Origin: an uncultured Sphingorhabdus sp.
Lineage (GTDB): Bacteria > Pseudomonadota > Alphaproteobacteria > Sphingomonadales > Sphingomonadaceae
Direction: 5' to 3'
Assembly (NCBI GenBank): GCA_937873665.1
Contig: CALMYW010000394.1
Span: 496,001-560,000, forward strand
DNA: 64,000 bases
The translations under genes and the position numbers were made by a program. Of this stretch, positions 8,018 to 16,788 are shown piece by piece (the first letter of the stretch is position 1; each line of letters starts with the position of its first letter). The notes beneath the pieces were generated by a model. The model saw nothing but the letters and a program-made list of their open reading frames with translations. It ran no database searches and was not told the DNA's origin.

Positions 8018-9619
8018 ATGAAATACGACGCGGTAATCATCGGTGGCGGCCATAACGGCCTTGTCTGCGCATTCTATCTTGCCCGTGCGGGCATGAGGGT
8101 GCGCATCGTCGAGCGCCGCGATGTTGTCGGTGGTGCGGCTGTAACCGAGGAATTCCACCCCGGCTTCCGCAATTCGGTGGCGAGCTATACCGTCAGCCTG
8201 CTGCAGCCCAAGGTGATCGCCGACATGCGCCTTGCCGACCATGGCTATCGCGTGATCGAGCGCCCTATCAGCAACTTCCTGCCGCAGGAAGATGGCGGCT
8301 ATTTGAAACTGGGTGGTGGACTTGAACGCACGCAAGCGGAGTTTGCGCGTTTCTCAAAGCTTGATGCGCAAGTTCTGCCCGAATATTACGACATGCTCGA
8401 AGGCGTCGCCGATGTGCTACGCGATCTGGCGCTCAAATCCCCGCCCAATGTGGGCGAGGGCTTGAAGACATTGTTTGATGGTGCGCGGCAGGGCATGGGC
8501 CTTGCCCGCCTGACGCTGTCTCAGCAGCGCGACGTGCTCGATCTGTTTGTCAAATCCGCCCGTACCTTCCTCGACAGCTGGTTCGAAAGCGAAGCGGTAA
8601 AGGCTGCCTTTGGTTTTGACGCTGTGGTCGGCAACTATGCCAGTCCCGACACACCGGGCAGCGCCTATGTCCTCCTCCACCACGTATTTGGCGAAGTGAA
8701 CGGCAAGAAGGGCGCATGGGGCCATAGCGTCGGCGGGATGGGCAACATCACCCAGATCATGGCCAAGGTGTGCCGCGAGCATGGCGTCGAAATCAGTCTC
8801 GAAAGCCCCGTCGCGCGCGTGCTGGTCGATGGCGGCAAGGTTGCAGGCGTGCGCCTTGAAAGCGGCGAGGAAGTGATCGCCGACCGTGTGATTTCCAATG
8901 TCGGGCCGAAACTGCTTTACGAACGGATGTTCGAGCACAGCGACCTGAGCGGCGAATTCAAACGCCGCATAAAGGGCTTCAAGGCCGGCAGCGGCACCTT
9001 CCGTATGAATGTCGCTTTGTCCGAATTGCCCAAATTCACATGCCTGCCCGAACCCGGCGAACATCACCAATCGGGCATCATCATTGCCCCGACGCTCGAT
9101 TATATGGACGAAGCTTTCCTCGACGCGAAACGCTATGGCTGGTCGAAAAAGCCGATTGTCGAGATGCTCATCCCTTCGACGGTGGACGACAGCCTAGCCC
9201 CCGAAGGCCAGCATGTCGCTTCGCTCTTTTGCCAGCAGTTCGCACCCGAACTTCCCGATGGCCGCGATTGGGATGTCGAGGAAGGCAAGGCTGCCGATAC
9301 GATCATCGATACCGTCGAAGCCTATGCCCCCGGCTTCCGCGCCTCGATCCTCGGCCGCCAAATACTCAGCCCGAAGGGGCTTGAGCGCAAATTCGGCCTT
9401 GTCGGTGGCGACATCATGCATGGCAATATGAGCCTCGACCAGCTCTGGTCCGCACGACCTGTACTTGGCCACGGATCCTATCGCGGACCGATCAAGGGGC
9501 TTTATATGTGTGGTGCCGGCACGCATCCAGGCGGCGGCGTGACCGGCGCACCTGGGCACAATGCGGCGCATGTGATCCTGCGCGACAAGCGTTCCTGGCT
9601 CGGACCCAAGTGGAACTAA
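8018..9619 (+). CDS. FAD-dependent oxidoreductase, phytoene desaturase/PYROXD2-like
   Basis: A 533-residue flavoprotein with the dinucleotide-binding motif VIIGGGHNGL at the N-terminus, ERRDVVGGAA for the adenine ribose, and a C-terminal CGAGTHPGGGVTGAPGHNAA flavin-binding segment, as in the carotenoid-desaturase-like NAD(P)/FAD family that includes PYROXD2. The reaction is unknown; these proteins are commonly misnamed phytoene dehydrogenases, and no carotenoid gene lies nearby. It follows the Rieske oxygenase in the same direction, separated only by a palindromic repeat that provides its Shine-Dalgarno, and a TGTTATAC half-operator occurs in that repeat, so shared control by the TetR protein is possible. 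Confidence 0.85.
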   Translation: MKYDAVIIGGGHNGLVCAFYLARAGMRVRIVERRDVVGGAAVTEEFHPGFRNSVASYTVSLLQPKVIADMRLADHGYRVIERPISNFLPQEDGGYLKLGGGLERTQAEFARFSKLDAQVLPEYYDMLEGVADVLRDLALKSPPNVGEGLKTLFDGARQGMGLARLTLSQQRDVLDLFVKSARTFLDSWFESEAVKAAFGFDAVVGNYASPDTPGSAYVLLHHVFGEVNGKKGAWGHSVGGMGNITQIMAKVCREHGVEISLESPVARVLVDGGKVAGVRLESGEEVIADRVISNVGPKLLYERMFEHSDLSGEFKRRIKGFKAGSGTFRMNVALSELPKFTCLPEPGEHHQSGIIIAPTLDYMDEAFLDAKRYGWSKKPIVEMLIPSTVDDSLAPEGQHVASLFCQQFAPELPDGRDWDVEEGKAADTIIDTVEAYAPGFRASILGRQILSPKGLERKFGLVGGDIMHGNMSLDQLWSARPVLGHGSYRGPIKGLYMCGAGTHPGGGVTGAPGHNAAHVILRDKRSWLGPKWN

Positions 9620-9660
9620 AATTCCTCGCACCTGAAATATAATATCGCTATCAGGGCGCC

Positions 9661-11037
9661 ATGTTATCGGTGCTCGATCTGTTTCGCGTCGGAATTGGCC
9701 CGTCGAGTTCGCATACGGTTGGGCCGATGCGGATAGCTGCCCGTTTCCTGTCCCATATGGAGCGCCACCGAAATATATCCCAAACCACGCGGATTCAGGT
9801 TGAACTGCAGGGATCACTCGCACTAACCGGTGAAGGCCATGGAACCCCGCGCGCGACGCTGCTGGGATTACTCGGTTTCTTGCCTGAAACGATTGACCTT
9901 GAACAGGCGGAACAGTCGCTGGCCAAGCTGCACCAGTCCCGGCGATTGCATCTTTCCGAAGGCCACGAAATTGCCTTCGATCCGTCGAACGATCTCATCC
10001 TCGACTTCGACAATATCCCCGCATTGCACCCCAATGGCATGAGCTTGACAGCATTTGATGCGGCAGGACGCATCGTATCAGCCAAAACCTATTATTCGAC
10101 CGGCGGTGGCTTCATCGCCTCGGAGCGGCAATTATCGGCACCGGTTGAAGATGATCGCATCACCGTCGGCAATATTGTGCCCTTTGCATTCAGCAGTGGC
10201 GCTGAATTGCTGAATCTATGCAGCACACATGGCATGAACATTCACGACCTGATGCTGGCCAATGAAAATGCAATGCGACCGAGCCAAGAGACCGAAGAGC
10301 GTCTCGATGCGATCGCACGGATCATGCTCGATTGTGTTGATCGCGGTCTCGCGACCGAAGGTATCCTTCCCGGCCGTCTGCAGGTCCAGCGCCGGGCAGC
10401 GCATCTGTGGCAAAAGCTCAAGGCGGCACCGCTTGCAAATGAGCGCGAAAGTCTGTTCGACAGGCTGAACGCCTATGCCATGGCGGTAAACGAGGAAAAT
10501 GCAGCCGGCGGCCGTGTTGTTACCGCGCCTACGAATGGTGCAGCCGGTATCATTCCAGCGGTTATCCGCTATTATTGCGTCGATGCCGAACGCCCCGCGA
10601 AAGACATCCACACCTTCTTACTGACTGCAGGTGGCATCGGCCTCCTCTACAAACAGCGCGCGTCCATCTCGGGCGCGGAAATGGGCTGTCAGGGTGAAGT
10701 CGGCGTTGCCTGCTCGATGGCCGCCGCTGGACTTGCGGCAATCTGGGGCGCCACAGCTGAGCAAGTCAGCATCGCCGCCGAAATCGGGATGGAACATAAT
10801 CTGGGGCTTACATGCGATCCGGTCGCCGGATTGGTGCAAGTGCCCTGTATCGAACGAAATGCCATAGGTGCCGTCAAGGCGGCAAACGCGGCGCGACTGG
10901 CGCTGCATTCGACCGGGCCGATGCGCGTCAGCCTCGATCAAGTCATCGAAACAATGCGCCAAACCGGGCTCGATATGTCGAGCAAATATAAGGAAACCGC
11001 GCAGGGCGGCCTAGCCGTCAATGTGGTTGAGTGTTGA
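9661..11037 (+). CDS. sdaA: L-serine ammonia-lyase (L-serine deaminase), single-chain iron-sulfur type
   Basis: Deaminates L-serine to pyruvate and ammonia in the cytoplasm using a [4Fe-4S] cluster. The 458-residue protein starts with the standard [22 protein letters not shown] and holds the cluster cysteines in [17 protein letters not shown] (around 342 and 350) and [20 protein letters not shown] (around 384 and 395). The start is fixed by family alignment. It converges with the APC permease gene and overlaps it by 20 bp, without an obvious terminator. If the Rieske/BetI-like genes upstream act on betaine, serine would be a downstream product, but this link is conjecture. Confidence 0.95.
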   Translation: MLSVLDLFRVGIGPSSSHTVGPMRIAARFLSHMERHRNISQTTRIQVELQGSLALTGEGHGTPRATLLGLLGFLPETIDLEQAEQSLAKLHQSRRLHLSEGHEIAFDPSNDLILDFDNIPALHPNGMSLTAFDAAGRIVSAKTYYSTGGGFIASERQLSAPVEDDRITVGNIVPFAFSSGAELLNLCSTHGMNIHDLMLANENAMRPSQETEERLDAIARIMLDCVDRGLATEGILPGRLQVQRRAAHLWQKLKAAPLANERESLFDRLNAYAMAVNEENAAGGRVVTAPTNGAAGIIPAVIRYYCVDAERPAKDIHTFLLTAGGIGLLYKQRASISGAEMGCQGEVGVACSMAAAGLAAIWGATAEQVSIAAEIGMEHNLGLTCDPVAGLVQVPCIERNAIGAVKAANAARLALHSTGPMRVSLDQVIETMRQTGLDMSSKYKETAQGGLAVNVVEC

Positions 11038-12304
11038 GCGAGCGCCGCGTCCACCAGTAAAGCGGCAGGCCTGCGAGCATCAGCACGATGCTCAAGCCGC
11101 TGGCGTCAACGCCCGCGCCCCACAGGCTCCATACACCAAATACCAACCCGATCAGCGCGAAGGGCACAGCGATCTTGCGCTTCAGCGCTACGGCTGCACA
11201 GGCGAGATAGAGCCAGAGCGTGACCGACGTGGTGACCAGCGCCATGAAGGTGAAAAGGCCAGCCATCGATTGGCTGCTGTTCGCCAGCACCAGCAGGCTT
11301 CCCAGAACCGTCGCTGACAGCAGGCCGTTGATCGGCACGCCATTGGCCGTCGTGCGGGCAAACCATTGTGGCATCATCTGCCTTTTGGCCATTTCGAGCG
11401 GGACTTCTGCTTGCACAAGTGTCCAGCCATTGACCGCACCAATTGCGCTAATCGCGGCAAAGGCGGCCACCAACGAGGCTGGGCCCGGCGACCAGAAGGT
11501 CGAAACAAACAGCTCGAATGGAGCTGGAGAGGCCGCGACCTTATCTGCGGGAAGCATCAAAGTGATGCCCGAACAGACGATCAGATAGATTATGCCAGAT
11601 AGCAATGCGCCGTAAAAAGTCGCGCGCGGAACATTGCGTTGCGGGTTGTCAATCTTGTGCGATGCAGCGCAGGCCGCCTCAAAACCGATCATTGCCCAAA
11701 GCGTCATGGCCGCCGCTGTGTTAACCGATGGAAGCGACAACCCTTCCGCCGGATAAGGCGCAAGTGCCGACATCCCATCACGACCAAAAATCAGACCGAT
11801 CAGGATAGCGACGACGATCAAAGGCGTCAGCTTGAGCAGGGTCGTGATCACCTGGAACGAGCCAGCTGAGCGCACCCCGAGCAGATTTACCGCCGTCATC
11901 GTCCAGATAACCCCAAGCGCAGTGAGCGATGGATGTTCACCCAGAACAGGCAGGAAACTGGACATATAGGATGTCGCGCCAACGGCTATCGTCACGCAGC
12001 CCGTCCATACAGAAACCCAAAAGGCGAAACCGATAAGGAAGCCGGCGAGCGGGCCGAAACTGCGCTCTACAAGTTCAGCTGGGCCAATAGCTCCTTCATG
12101 GGCAGCTGTTAGTTTGGCTAGGACATGGGCGAGGCAAAGCGCACCCGCGATAGTTACCACCCAGCCTGCAATCGCATTCCAGCCAAAGGGCGCGAGCCCT
12201 TGAGGCAACAGAAACACGCCGGATCCGATCATATTGCCCATGACCAGCGCCACAGACATGAAAAAGCCGAGCTTTTGGCCCGGCTTTTCCGTTTTGTCGT
12301 TCAT
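11018..12304 (-). CDS. APC-superfamily amino acid permease (arginine/agmatine antiporter-like)
   Basis: A 428-residue membrane protein with about 12 predicted hydrophobic segments. The conserved GNMIGSGVFLLPQGLAPFG in TM1 (unwound GSG substrate loop) and MTLWAMIGFEAACAASHKIDNPQRNVPRAT in the TM6/7 region identify the APC family, close to AdiC/YjeH-type proteins. The ATG at 12304 is chosen over a preceding TTG. It begins 11 bp after the stop of the TonB-dependent receptor in the same direction, suggesting one transcription unit in which the receptor brings a substrate across the outer membrane and this permease across the inner one. Substrate is unknown. Confidence 0.88.
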   Translation of the reverse strand: MNDKTEKPGQKLGFFMSVALVMGNMIGSGVFLLPQGLAPFGWNAIAGWVVTIAGALCLAHVLAKLTAAHEGAIGPAELVERSFGPLAGFLIGFAFWVSVWTGCVTIAVGATSYMSSFLPVLGEHPSLTALGVIWTMTAVNLLGVRSAGSFQVITTLLKLTPLIVVAILIGLIFGRDGMSALAPYPAEGLSLPSVNTAAAMTLWAMIGFEAACAASHKIDNPQRNVPRATFYGALLSGIIYLIVCSGITLMLPADKVAASPAPFELFVSTFWSPGPASLVAAFAAISAIGAVNGWTLVQAEVPLEMAKRQMMPQWFARTTANGVPINGLLSATVLGSLLVLANSSQSMAGLFTFMALVTTSVTLWLYLACAAVALKRKIAVPFALIGLVFGVWSLWGAGVDASGLSIVLMLAGLPLYWWTRRSLNTQPH

Positions 12305-12315
12305 CAATCCAGCGA

Positions 12316-14781
12316 TCAGAAATCGCGGCTGAATTTAAGGCCGATGATACGGGGTTTAATCAGCGTGTCGTAGAAGGTTCCACCGAGAGCAGTCCCACCA
12401 TCCGGATCGCCGCACACCGTTTCGATGCAGGAGACGCCAGTGTTCACGACGCCCAGTTCATCAAGCACATTCGTCGCGAAAGCCTCAATACTCCACTGGT
12501 CATTCTTCACACCAAAGCTGAGATCGACGGTCGTGTACGCGTCGAGCTTACCTTTGATTCCTGCTTCAAACGGACGCAAATCGCTGCGGCGGCTCCCGGT
12601 ATGATTTGCCGCTACCTGGAAATGCCCGTTCCAAGCCGCCACGGGGAATTCATAACGGGCAACGACATTGCCTTTGAATTTCGCGGTGACAGGCAGGCGC
12701 GAACCTGATGGTGCCAGCGTATCGTTGATTTCGTTATTCCGATCGATGGCACCACTGCCATCTAGATCCACATCGATAGTACAATCAAACTGCGGGTTCG
12801 CGATCGCGCAAAAATCGCGGCGAATCTTTGCGTCATTATAGCTGAAGCCCGCATTGATACTGAATCCACCATTGCGATACCCGACATCAAATTCCGCACC
12901 ACGAATGCGCGCAATGCCAGCATTGCGAACTTCGCTGAGCCCATTGGCTCCAAGGAATGACAACTGGATATTGTTCCAGTCCAGCTGGTACACCGCACCA
13001 TTGAAACGGAATGCGCCGAAGGTGGTTTTCCAACCCAGCTCGTAATTATCGAGCTCGTCCGGACCGTATGGCGGCAGGGTACCGCGACGATTCACGCCAC
13101 CGGGGCGGTACCCGCGCGACCAGGTCGCGTAAACCAGTGCATCGTCGTTTATCTTGTAGGTCGCATTCACCTTATAGATTGCGTCTGTATCCGAAGTCGA
13201 CTTGTCGACATTGGTGCAGGGCGAACCTGCCACATCGGCGGGGGCGAGTGTACCCGTCGGATTGTCCCGCAAGGTTGCTCCAGTCGTCGTGAAGCATGCA
13301 GCAACGCCAGTGCGGCTTGAATAACCGTCGGAGTAGCCGAAGAATCCGATCAACGAGTTGTCATATTTATACAATCTCGCACCGCCGGTTAGCGTCAGCT
13401 TGTCCGTAACGTCGAAGCTCAACTCGCCAAATGCCGCATAGTCACGGTCGGTACGCAACTGCTTGGTCAACCAGATATTGCTATCGGTTCCTGGAACTGT
13501 AATCGCGTCAGCGATATTGTCGATGATGTAGTTTTGTTCGATATTGTGTGTCTGGCGCTGCCAGAACAAGCCACCGATGAAACGCAGTGATGCGTCCTGC
13601 GGCGAAGATACGCGAAATTCGGCGAAACTCTTCCGATAGCGGTCGATGCCCTGAATATACTGGTTCGGGCTGACAGGGTCACCGGCATTGTCGTACCAAT
13701 AGGCACCATAACCTGACAGGGCATCATAGAAATAGCCATAGTCCGAATAGTCACTTTCGGTATTGGTCTTGCGGCGCAGGTGACCACCGGTCAGCGTCAT
13801 ATCCCAATTACCGATTTTGCCTTCGATGGTCATTGCAGCCTGGATCCATTTGTCCTTGCTGCTTTCGGGATTGTACTGGACAATCTGATAGTTGCCGCTG
13901 TTCTGGCCCGAACGCTCACGCGCGTAACTGCCTTCGGTTTTCTGGACCTGGCCCATCAGGGTCGGTTTGATAGTCCAGCTGTCATTCAACTCGATGCCGA
14001 GAGCCAAACGTGCGCCATAGGTTTCGGCGTCGTTATAGTTTTTCTCGACCAGGGCAGCGTTGTTCTGTGTAATGCCAGAGGTCGCATAAGTCCGCGAACC
14101 CGGAATATTGTCGATATAGCCGCCATCATCGCGATACCAGCCGACAAGGCGCAGCGCGGCACGATCGCTGAGCGGCGCGTTAATGAAACCCTCGAAAACC
14201 GAACCAAAATCGCCATGCGCGACATTGTTGATTTCAACCCCGACATTTCCATAGAAACCCGATGTGTCCGGAGCATTGGTGACAAGCTTCAGCGTGCCAG
14301 CCATCGAGCTTGCACCATACAGCGTGCCCTGCGGACCTGCGAGCGCTTCGACGCGCGCAAGGTCATAGGCATGAATGTCGAGCGCGCCCTGAATGGTCGT
14401 GATCGGCATTTCGTCCAGATAGGTGCCAACAGTCGGCAACGACGTCGAGTGGTTGGCGTTTTCGCCCGAAGCGACGCCGCGGAAGTAGACTTGCGCAAAA
14501 CCCGGCCCACCCTGCTGGATGGTCACAGACGGCAGGAACTTGACGACATCGGCAAATTCATTGACCTGGAGCTGGTCGAGCTTCTCGGTGCCGATTGCAG
14601 TGATAGCAACAGGAACGTCCTGCAAATTCTGCTCGCGCTTTTGCGCGGTAACGACGATTTCGTCATTGTCGCCTTCGGCCGCCGCTTGGGCAAAGGCCGG
14701 TACAGACATACCGATAGCACTGGAGGCCATCAAAGTAGCGACTGCTGTCCGAACATAAATATTGCTGTGTGTTTTGCGCAT
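12316..14781 (-). CDS. TonB-dependent outer-membrane receptor
   Basis: An 821-residue outer-membrane transporter with an N-terminal signal peptide (hydrophobic stretch ending VPAFAQA), an EIVVTAQKREQNLQDVPVAIT TonB-box/plug start, a plug domain with the RVEALAGPQGTLYGASSMAGTLKLVT signature, and a C-terminal beta-strand ending IIGLKFSRDF. The ATG at 14781 is chosen because GGAGGG lies about 8 bases upstream; the frame continues 8 codons further without such support. The sphingomonad AQKREQ-type plug is common in receptors for complex organic nutrients rather than siderophores. It is cotranscribed, probably, with the APC permease downstream. Confidence 0.93.
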   Translation of the reverse strand: MRKTHSNIYVRTAVATLMASSAIGMSVPAFAQAAAEGDNDEIVVTAQKREQNLQDVPVAITAIGTEKLDQLQVNEFADVVKFLPSVTIQQGGPGFAQVYFRGVASGENANHSTSLPTVGTYLDEMPITTIQGALDIHAYDLARVEALAGPQGTLYGASSMAGTLKLVTNAPDTSGFYGNVGVEINNVAHGDFGSVFEGFINAPLSDRAALRLVGWYRDDGGYIDNIPGSRTYATSGITQNNAALVEKNYNDAETYGARLALGIELNDSWTIKPTLMGQVQKTEGSYARERSGQNSGNYQIVQYNPESSKDKWIQAAMTIEGKIGNWDMTLTGGHLRRKTNTESDYSDYGYFYDALSGYGAYWYDNAGDPVSPNQYIQGIDRYRKSFAEFRVSSPQDASLRFIGGLFWQRQTHNIEQNYIIDNIADAITVPGTDSNIWLTKQLRTDRDYAAFGELSFDVTDKLTLTGGARLYKYDNSLIGFFGYSDGYSSRTGVAACFTTTGATLRDNPTGTLAPADVAGSPCTNVDKSTSDTDAIYKVNATYKINDDALVYATWSRGYRPGGVNRRGTLPPYGPDELDNYELGWKTTFGAFRFNGAVYQLDWNNIQLSFLGANGLSEVRNAGIARIRGAEFDVGYRNGGFSINAGFSYNDAKIRRDFCAIANPQFDCTIDVDLDGSGAIDRNNEINDTLAPSGSRLPVTAKFKGNVVARYEFPVAAWNGHFQVAANHTGSRRSDLRPFEAGIKGKLDAYTTVDLSFGVKNDQWSIEAFATNVLDELGVVNTGVSCIETVCGDPDGGTALGGTFYDTLIKPRIIGLKFSRDF

Positions 14782-15028
14782 TGCGCACCCTCCATTATGT
14801 TGCAATGCCGCAATTCCTCATATTTCTGGAATCGTGGCAAGAATTTTTCGTCAAATGACGTGCGGTCGTTAATTTATTCCGAACGCTGTGGCATATGCGC
14901 AACGCTGGAAAGCCGAACTGCAACATTGCCGCAACGATGCGCAGGCAAGGTCCAAAAAGCAAAATCGCTTGCCAATGCAATGGCGCGCGTTAGGGCAATG
15001 CCGAACACGGGCGGGGACCAGTCAATTT

Positions 15029-16324
15029 ATGCAAACATCGATGGCTTTGCTCAACAAACGGCGTTTTCTGCCGCTGTTTGTCACCCAGTTGCTCGGCGCC
15101 TTTAACGACAATCTGTTCAAAAATGCCATGGTGCTGTTCGTTGTTTACGGTGTGTACAACGACGAAAAATCTGAAGCTTTGTTCAGCGCGGTAGCCACAG
15201 CAGTGTTCATATTGCCCTTTTTCCTGTTGTCAGCGCTTGCAGGCCAGTTGGCGGACACGCGTGACAAGGCCAAGATCATCCGCATCGTCAAATTCTGCGA
15301 AATCCTTATCATGCTGGTCGGAGGTGCCGGGCTGGTTCTGGCTTGGCTCGACATAGCAGTAACAGTGGTGGCCATACCGCTTATGATGCTCGCGTTGTTC
15401 GCTATGGGCGTGCACTCGACCTTCTTTGGCCCCATCAAATATGCGATCTTGCCGCAGCATTTGAATGACAATGAAGTTCTGGGCGGAACCGGCCTGGTTG
15501 AAGCGGGCACCTATATCGCCATTTTGGTAGGCACCATTCTGGCCGGCATCATACCGGTCGAATGGGCAGCGCTGGGCGTCGTCTTGACGGCAATGCTGGG
15601 CTATATGACGGGAAGACAAGTTCCCCCCGCACCGCCAGAGCATCAGGAAACCGGCATCGACTGGCATATTCTTCGTTCCTCGATCGCGCTGGTCAAAGGC
15701 ACGATGCACATCCGCAAACTGTTCCTCGCCATTATGTCGATCAGCTTTTTCTGGACGATTGGGGCGGTGCTGTTCATCCAGTTCCCGCCACTGGCAAAAA
15801 ATGTGTTGGGTGCGGATCAGGAAGTTGCCAGCCTCTTTCTGGCCATTTTCTCAATCGGGATCGCCATCGGATCCGTCGCAATCAACAGGCTGCTCAAGGG
15901 CCAGGTTTCGGCGCGTTTCGCTCCTGCCAGCGTCATCGCAATGGGGCTCTTCGTGGTCGCCTTCCACTTTGTCTGCCGCAACTGGCAGATCAACGGCGAT
16001 GGCGAACTTTACACCATCGGCAGCTTTGTGAACCATGACGGTGCGTGGATGCTGTTGGGTACGCTGCTGGGCATCGCCGTTGCCGGGGGGATGTTCGTCG
16101 TGCCGCTTTATGCCTTCTTGACCACTACGGTGCCCAAGGATCAGACCGCACGCACCGTAGCCGCGAACAATATCGTCAATTCTGGAGCGATGGTTATCGG
16201 ATCCCTGATTGCCCTCGGGCTGAGCGCCGCAGGCATTAGCATGGTGAACCAGCTACTGCTCGGCGCGGCAATGTGTCTCGTTTCGGCCTGGCTCGCTCAA
16301 TTGCTGCACAAGGCTTGCGACTGA
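15029..16324 (+). CDS. MFS transporter, LplT-like (lysophospholipid transporter family)
   Basis: A 431-residue permease with 12 hydrophobic segments. The N-terminal FLPLFVTQLLGAFNDNLFKNAMV motif and GVHSTFFGPIKYAILPQHL are signatures of the LplT/Aas-N-terminal group, which flips lysophospholipids across the inner membrane for re-acylation. In many bacteria this domain is fused or adjacent to an acyltransferase/acyl-ACP synthetase; here it stands alone, and none is seen in the window. Start at 15029 (MQTSMALLNK) is chosen because the longer frame upstream (from 14888) is cysteine-rich and unlike the family. Confidence in family high, in substrate moderate. Confidence 0.85.
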   Translation: MQTSMALLNKRRFLPLFVTQLLGAFNDNLFKNAMVLFVVYGVYNDEKSEALFSAVATAVFILPFFLLSALAGQLADTRDKAKIIRIVKFCEILIMLVGGAGLVLAWLDIAVTVVAIPLMMLALFAMGVHSTFFGPIKYAILPQHLNDNEVLGGTGLVEAGTYIAILVGTILAGIIPVEWAALGVVLTAMLGYMTGRQVPPAPPEHQETGIDWHILRSSIALVKGTMHIRKLFLAIMSISFFWTIGAVLFIQFPPLAKNVLGADQEVASLFLAIFSIGIAIGSVAINRLLKGQVSARFAPASVIAMGLFVVAFHFVCRNWQINGDGELYTIGSFVNHDGAWMLLGTLLGIAVAGGMFVVPLYAFLTTTVPKDQTARTVAANNIVNSGAMVIGSLIALGLSAAGISMVNQLLLGAAMCLVSAWLAQLLHKACD

Positions 16325-16340
16325 GGCCCGACTGAAAGCG

Positions 16341-16532
16341 TTAGGCAATGAAGGTATAGAACACCGTAAAAAATGCACCAAAGCTGACCACGAACAGATG
16401 TGCGTCTTCACGCTGCCACCATTTCAGCGGCTTGGGTTTCCATTCAGCCGGAACAGCGAAGATGTGCGGTGCCAATGCCTGTCGCAACGGATGCCGCGCG
16501 CCGTCATTTGTCTGAACCAGTTGCCTGTGCAT
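16341..16532 (-). CDS. Small hypothetical membrane protein (63 aa)
   Basis: Not recognised. The 63-residue frame starts at an ATG with AAGGGGTAGG upstream, has a basic and aromatic middle (EWKPKPLKWWQRED) and a single hydrophobic C-terminal helix (AHLFVVSFGAFFTVFYTFIA). It lies between the LplT-like gene (convergent) and the tRNA. Composition and layout look genuine for a tail-anchored or single-pass inner-membrane peptide; no function can be assigned. Confidence 0.5.
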   Translation of the reverse strand: MHRQLVQTNDGARHPLRQALAPHIFAVPAEWKPKPLKWWQREDAHLFVVSFGAFFTVFYTFIA

Positions 16533-16615
16533 GTCGCCTACCCCTTAATGATTTCGTTACCGCAGACGTTAACGTTTCATTAGGGATGATGGCGAGGCAC
16601 AAAGGTGGTTAATAG

Positions 16616-16633
16616 CGATCGCAATTGCGATCG
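16616..16633. promoter_or_regulatory. Perfect 18-bp palindrome downstream of tRNA-Leu
   Basis: CGATCGCAATTGCGATCG is fully self-complementary and lies 27 bp beyond the 3' end of the tRNA gene (minus strand). It could fold as a 7-bp hairpin with an AATT loop, but no T-run follows on either side, so it is not a standard terminator. It may be a protein-binding site or a processing structure. Confidence 0.4.
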
Positions 16634-16660
16634 TATCATTTCGCTACAGATTTTGTGGAG

Positions 16661-16745
16661 TGGTGCCCCTGGCCCGACTCGAACGGGCACATCTTTCGAT
16701 ACTCGATTTTGAGTCGAGCGCGTCTACCAATTCCACCACAGGGGC
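16661..16745 (-). tRNA. tRNA-Leu (anticodon CAA)
   Basis: The 85-nt minus-strand sequence folds as a class II tRNA: acceptor GCCCCTG pairs with CAGGGGC followed by discriminator A and an encoded CCA. The D-arm holds GGTAGA, the anticodon stem CTCGA/TCGAG closes the loop CTCAAAA giving anticodon CAA, a long variable arm follows, and the T-arm contains GTTCGAGTC. It reads the UUG codon. Confidence 0.96.
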
Positions 16746-16788
16746 GTTGCGGGGGAGCCTCTAGCGAAGCTCCCGCCAAGGCGCAAGC

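Noticed and set aside
14801..14934. Direct repeats TGCAATGCCGCAA and TGCAACATTGCCGCAA upstream of the TonB receptor
   Set aside because: Only two imperfect copies, 118 bp apart; too weak to call an operator.
13780..15105. A 441-codon plus-strand open frame
   Set aside because: Antisense to the TonB-dependent receptor and running across its promoter into the LplT-like gene; no family features.
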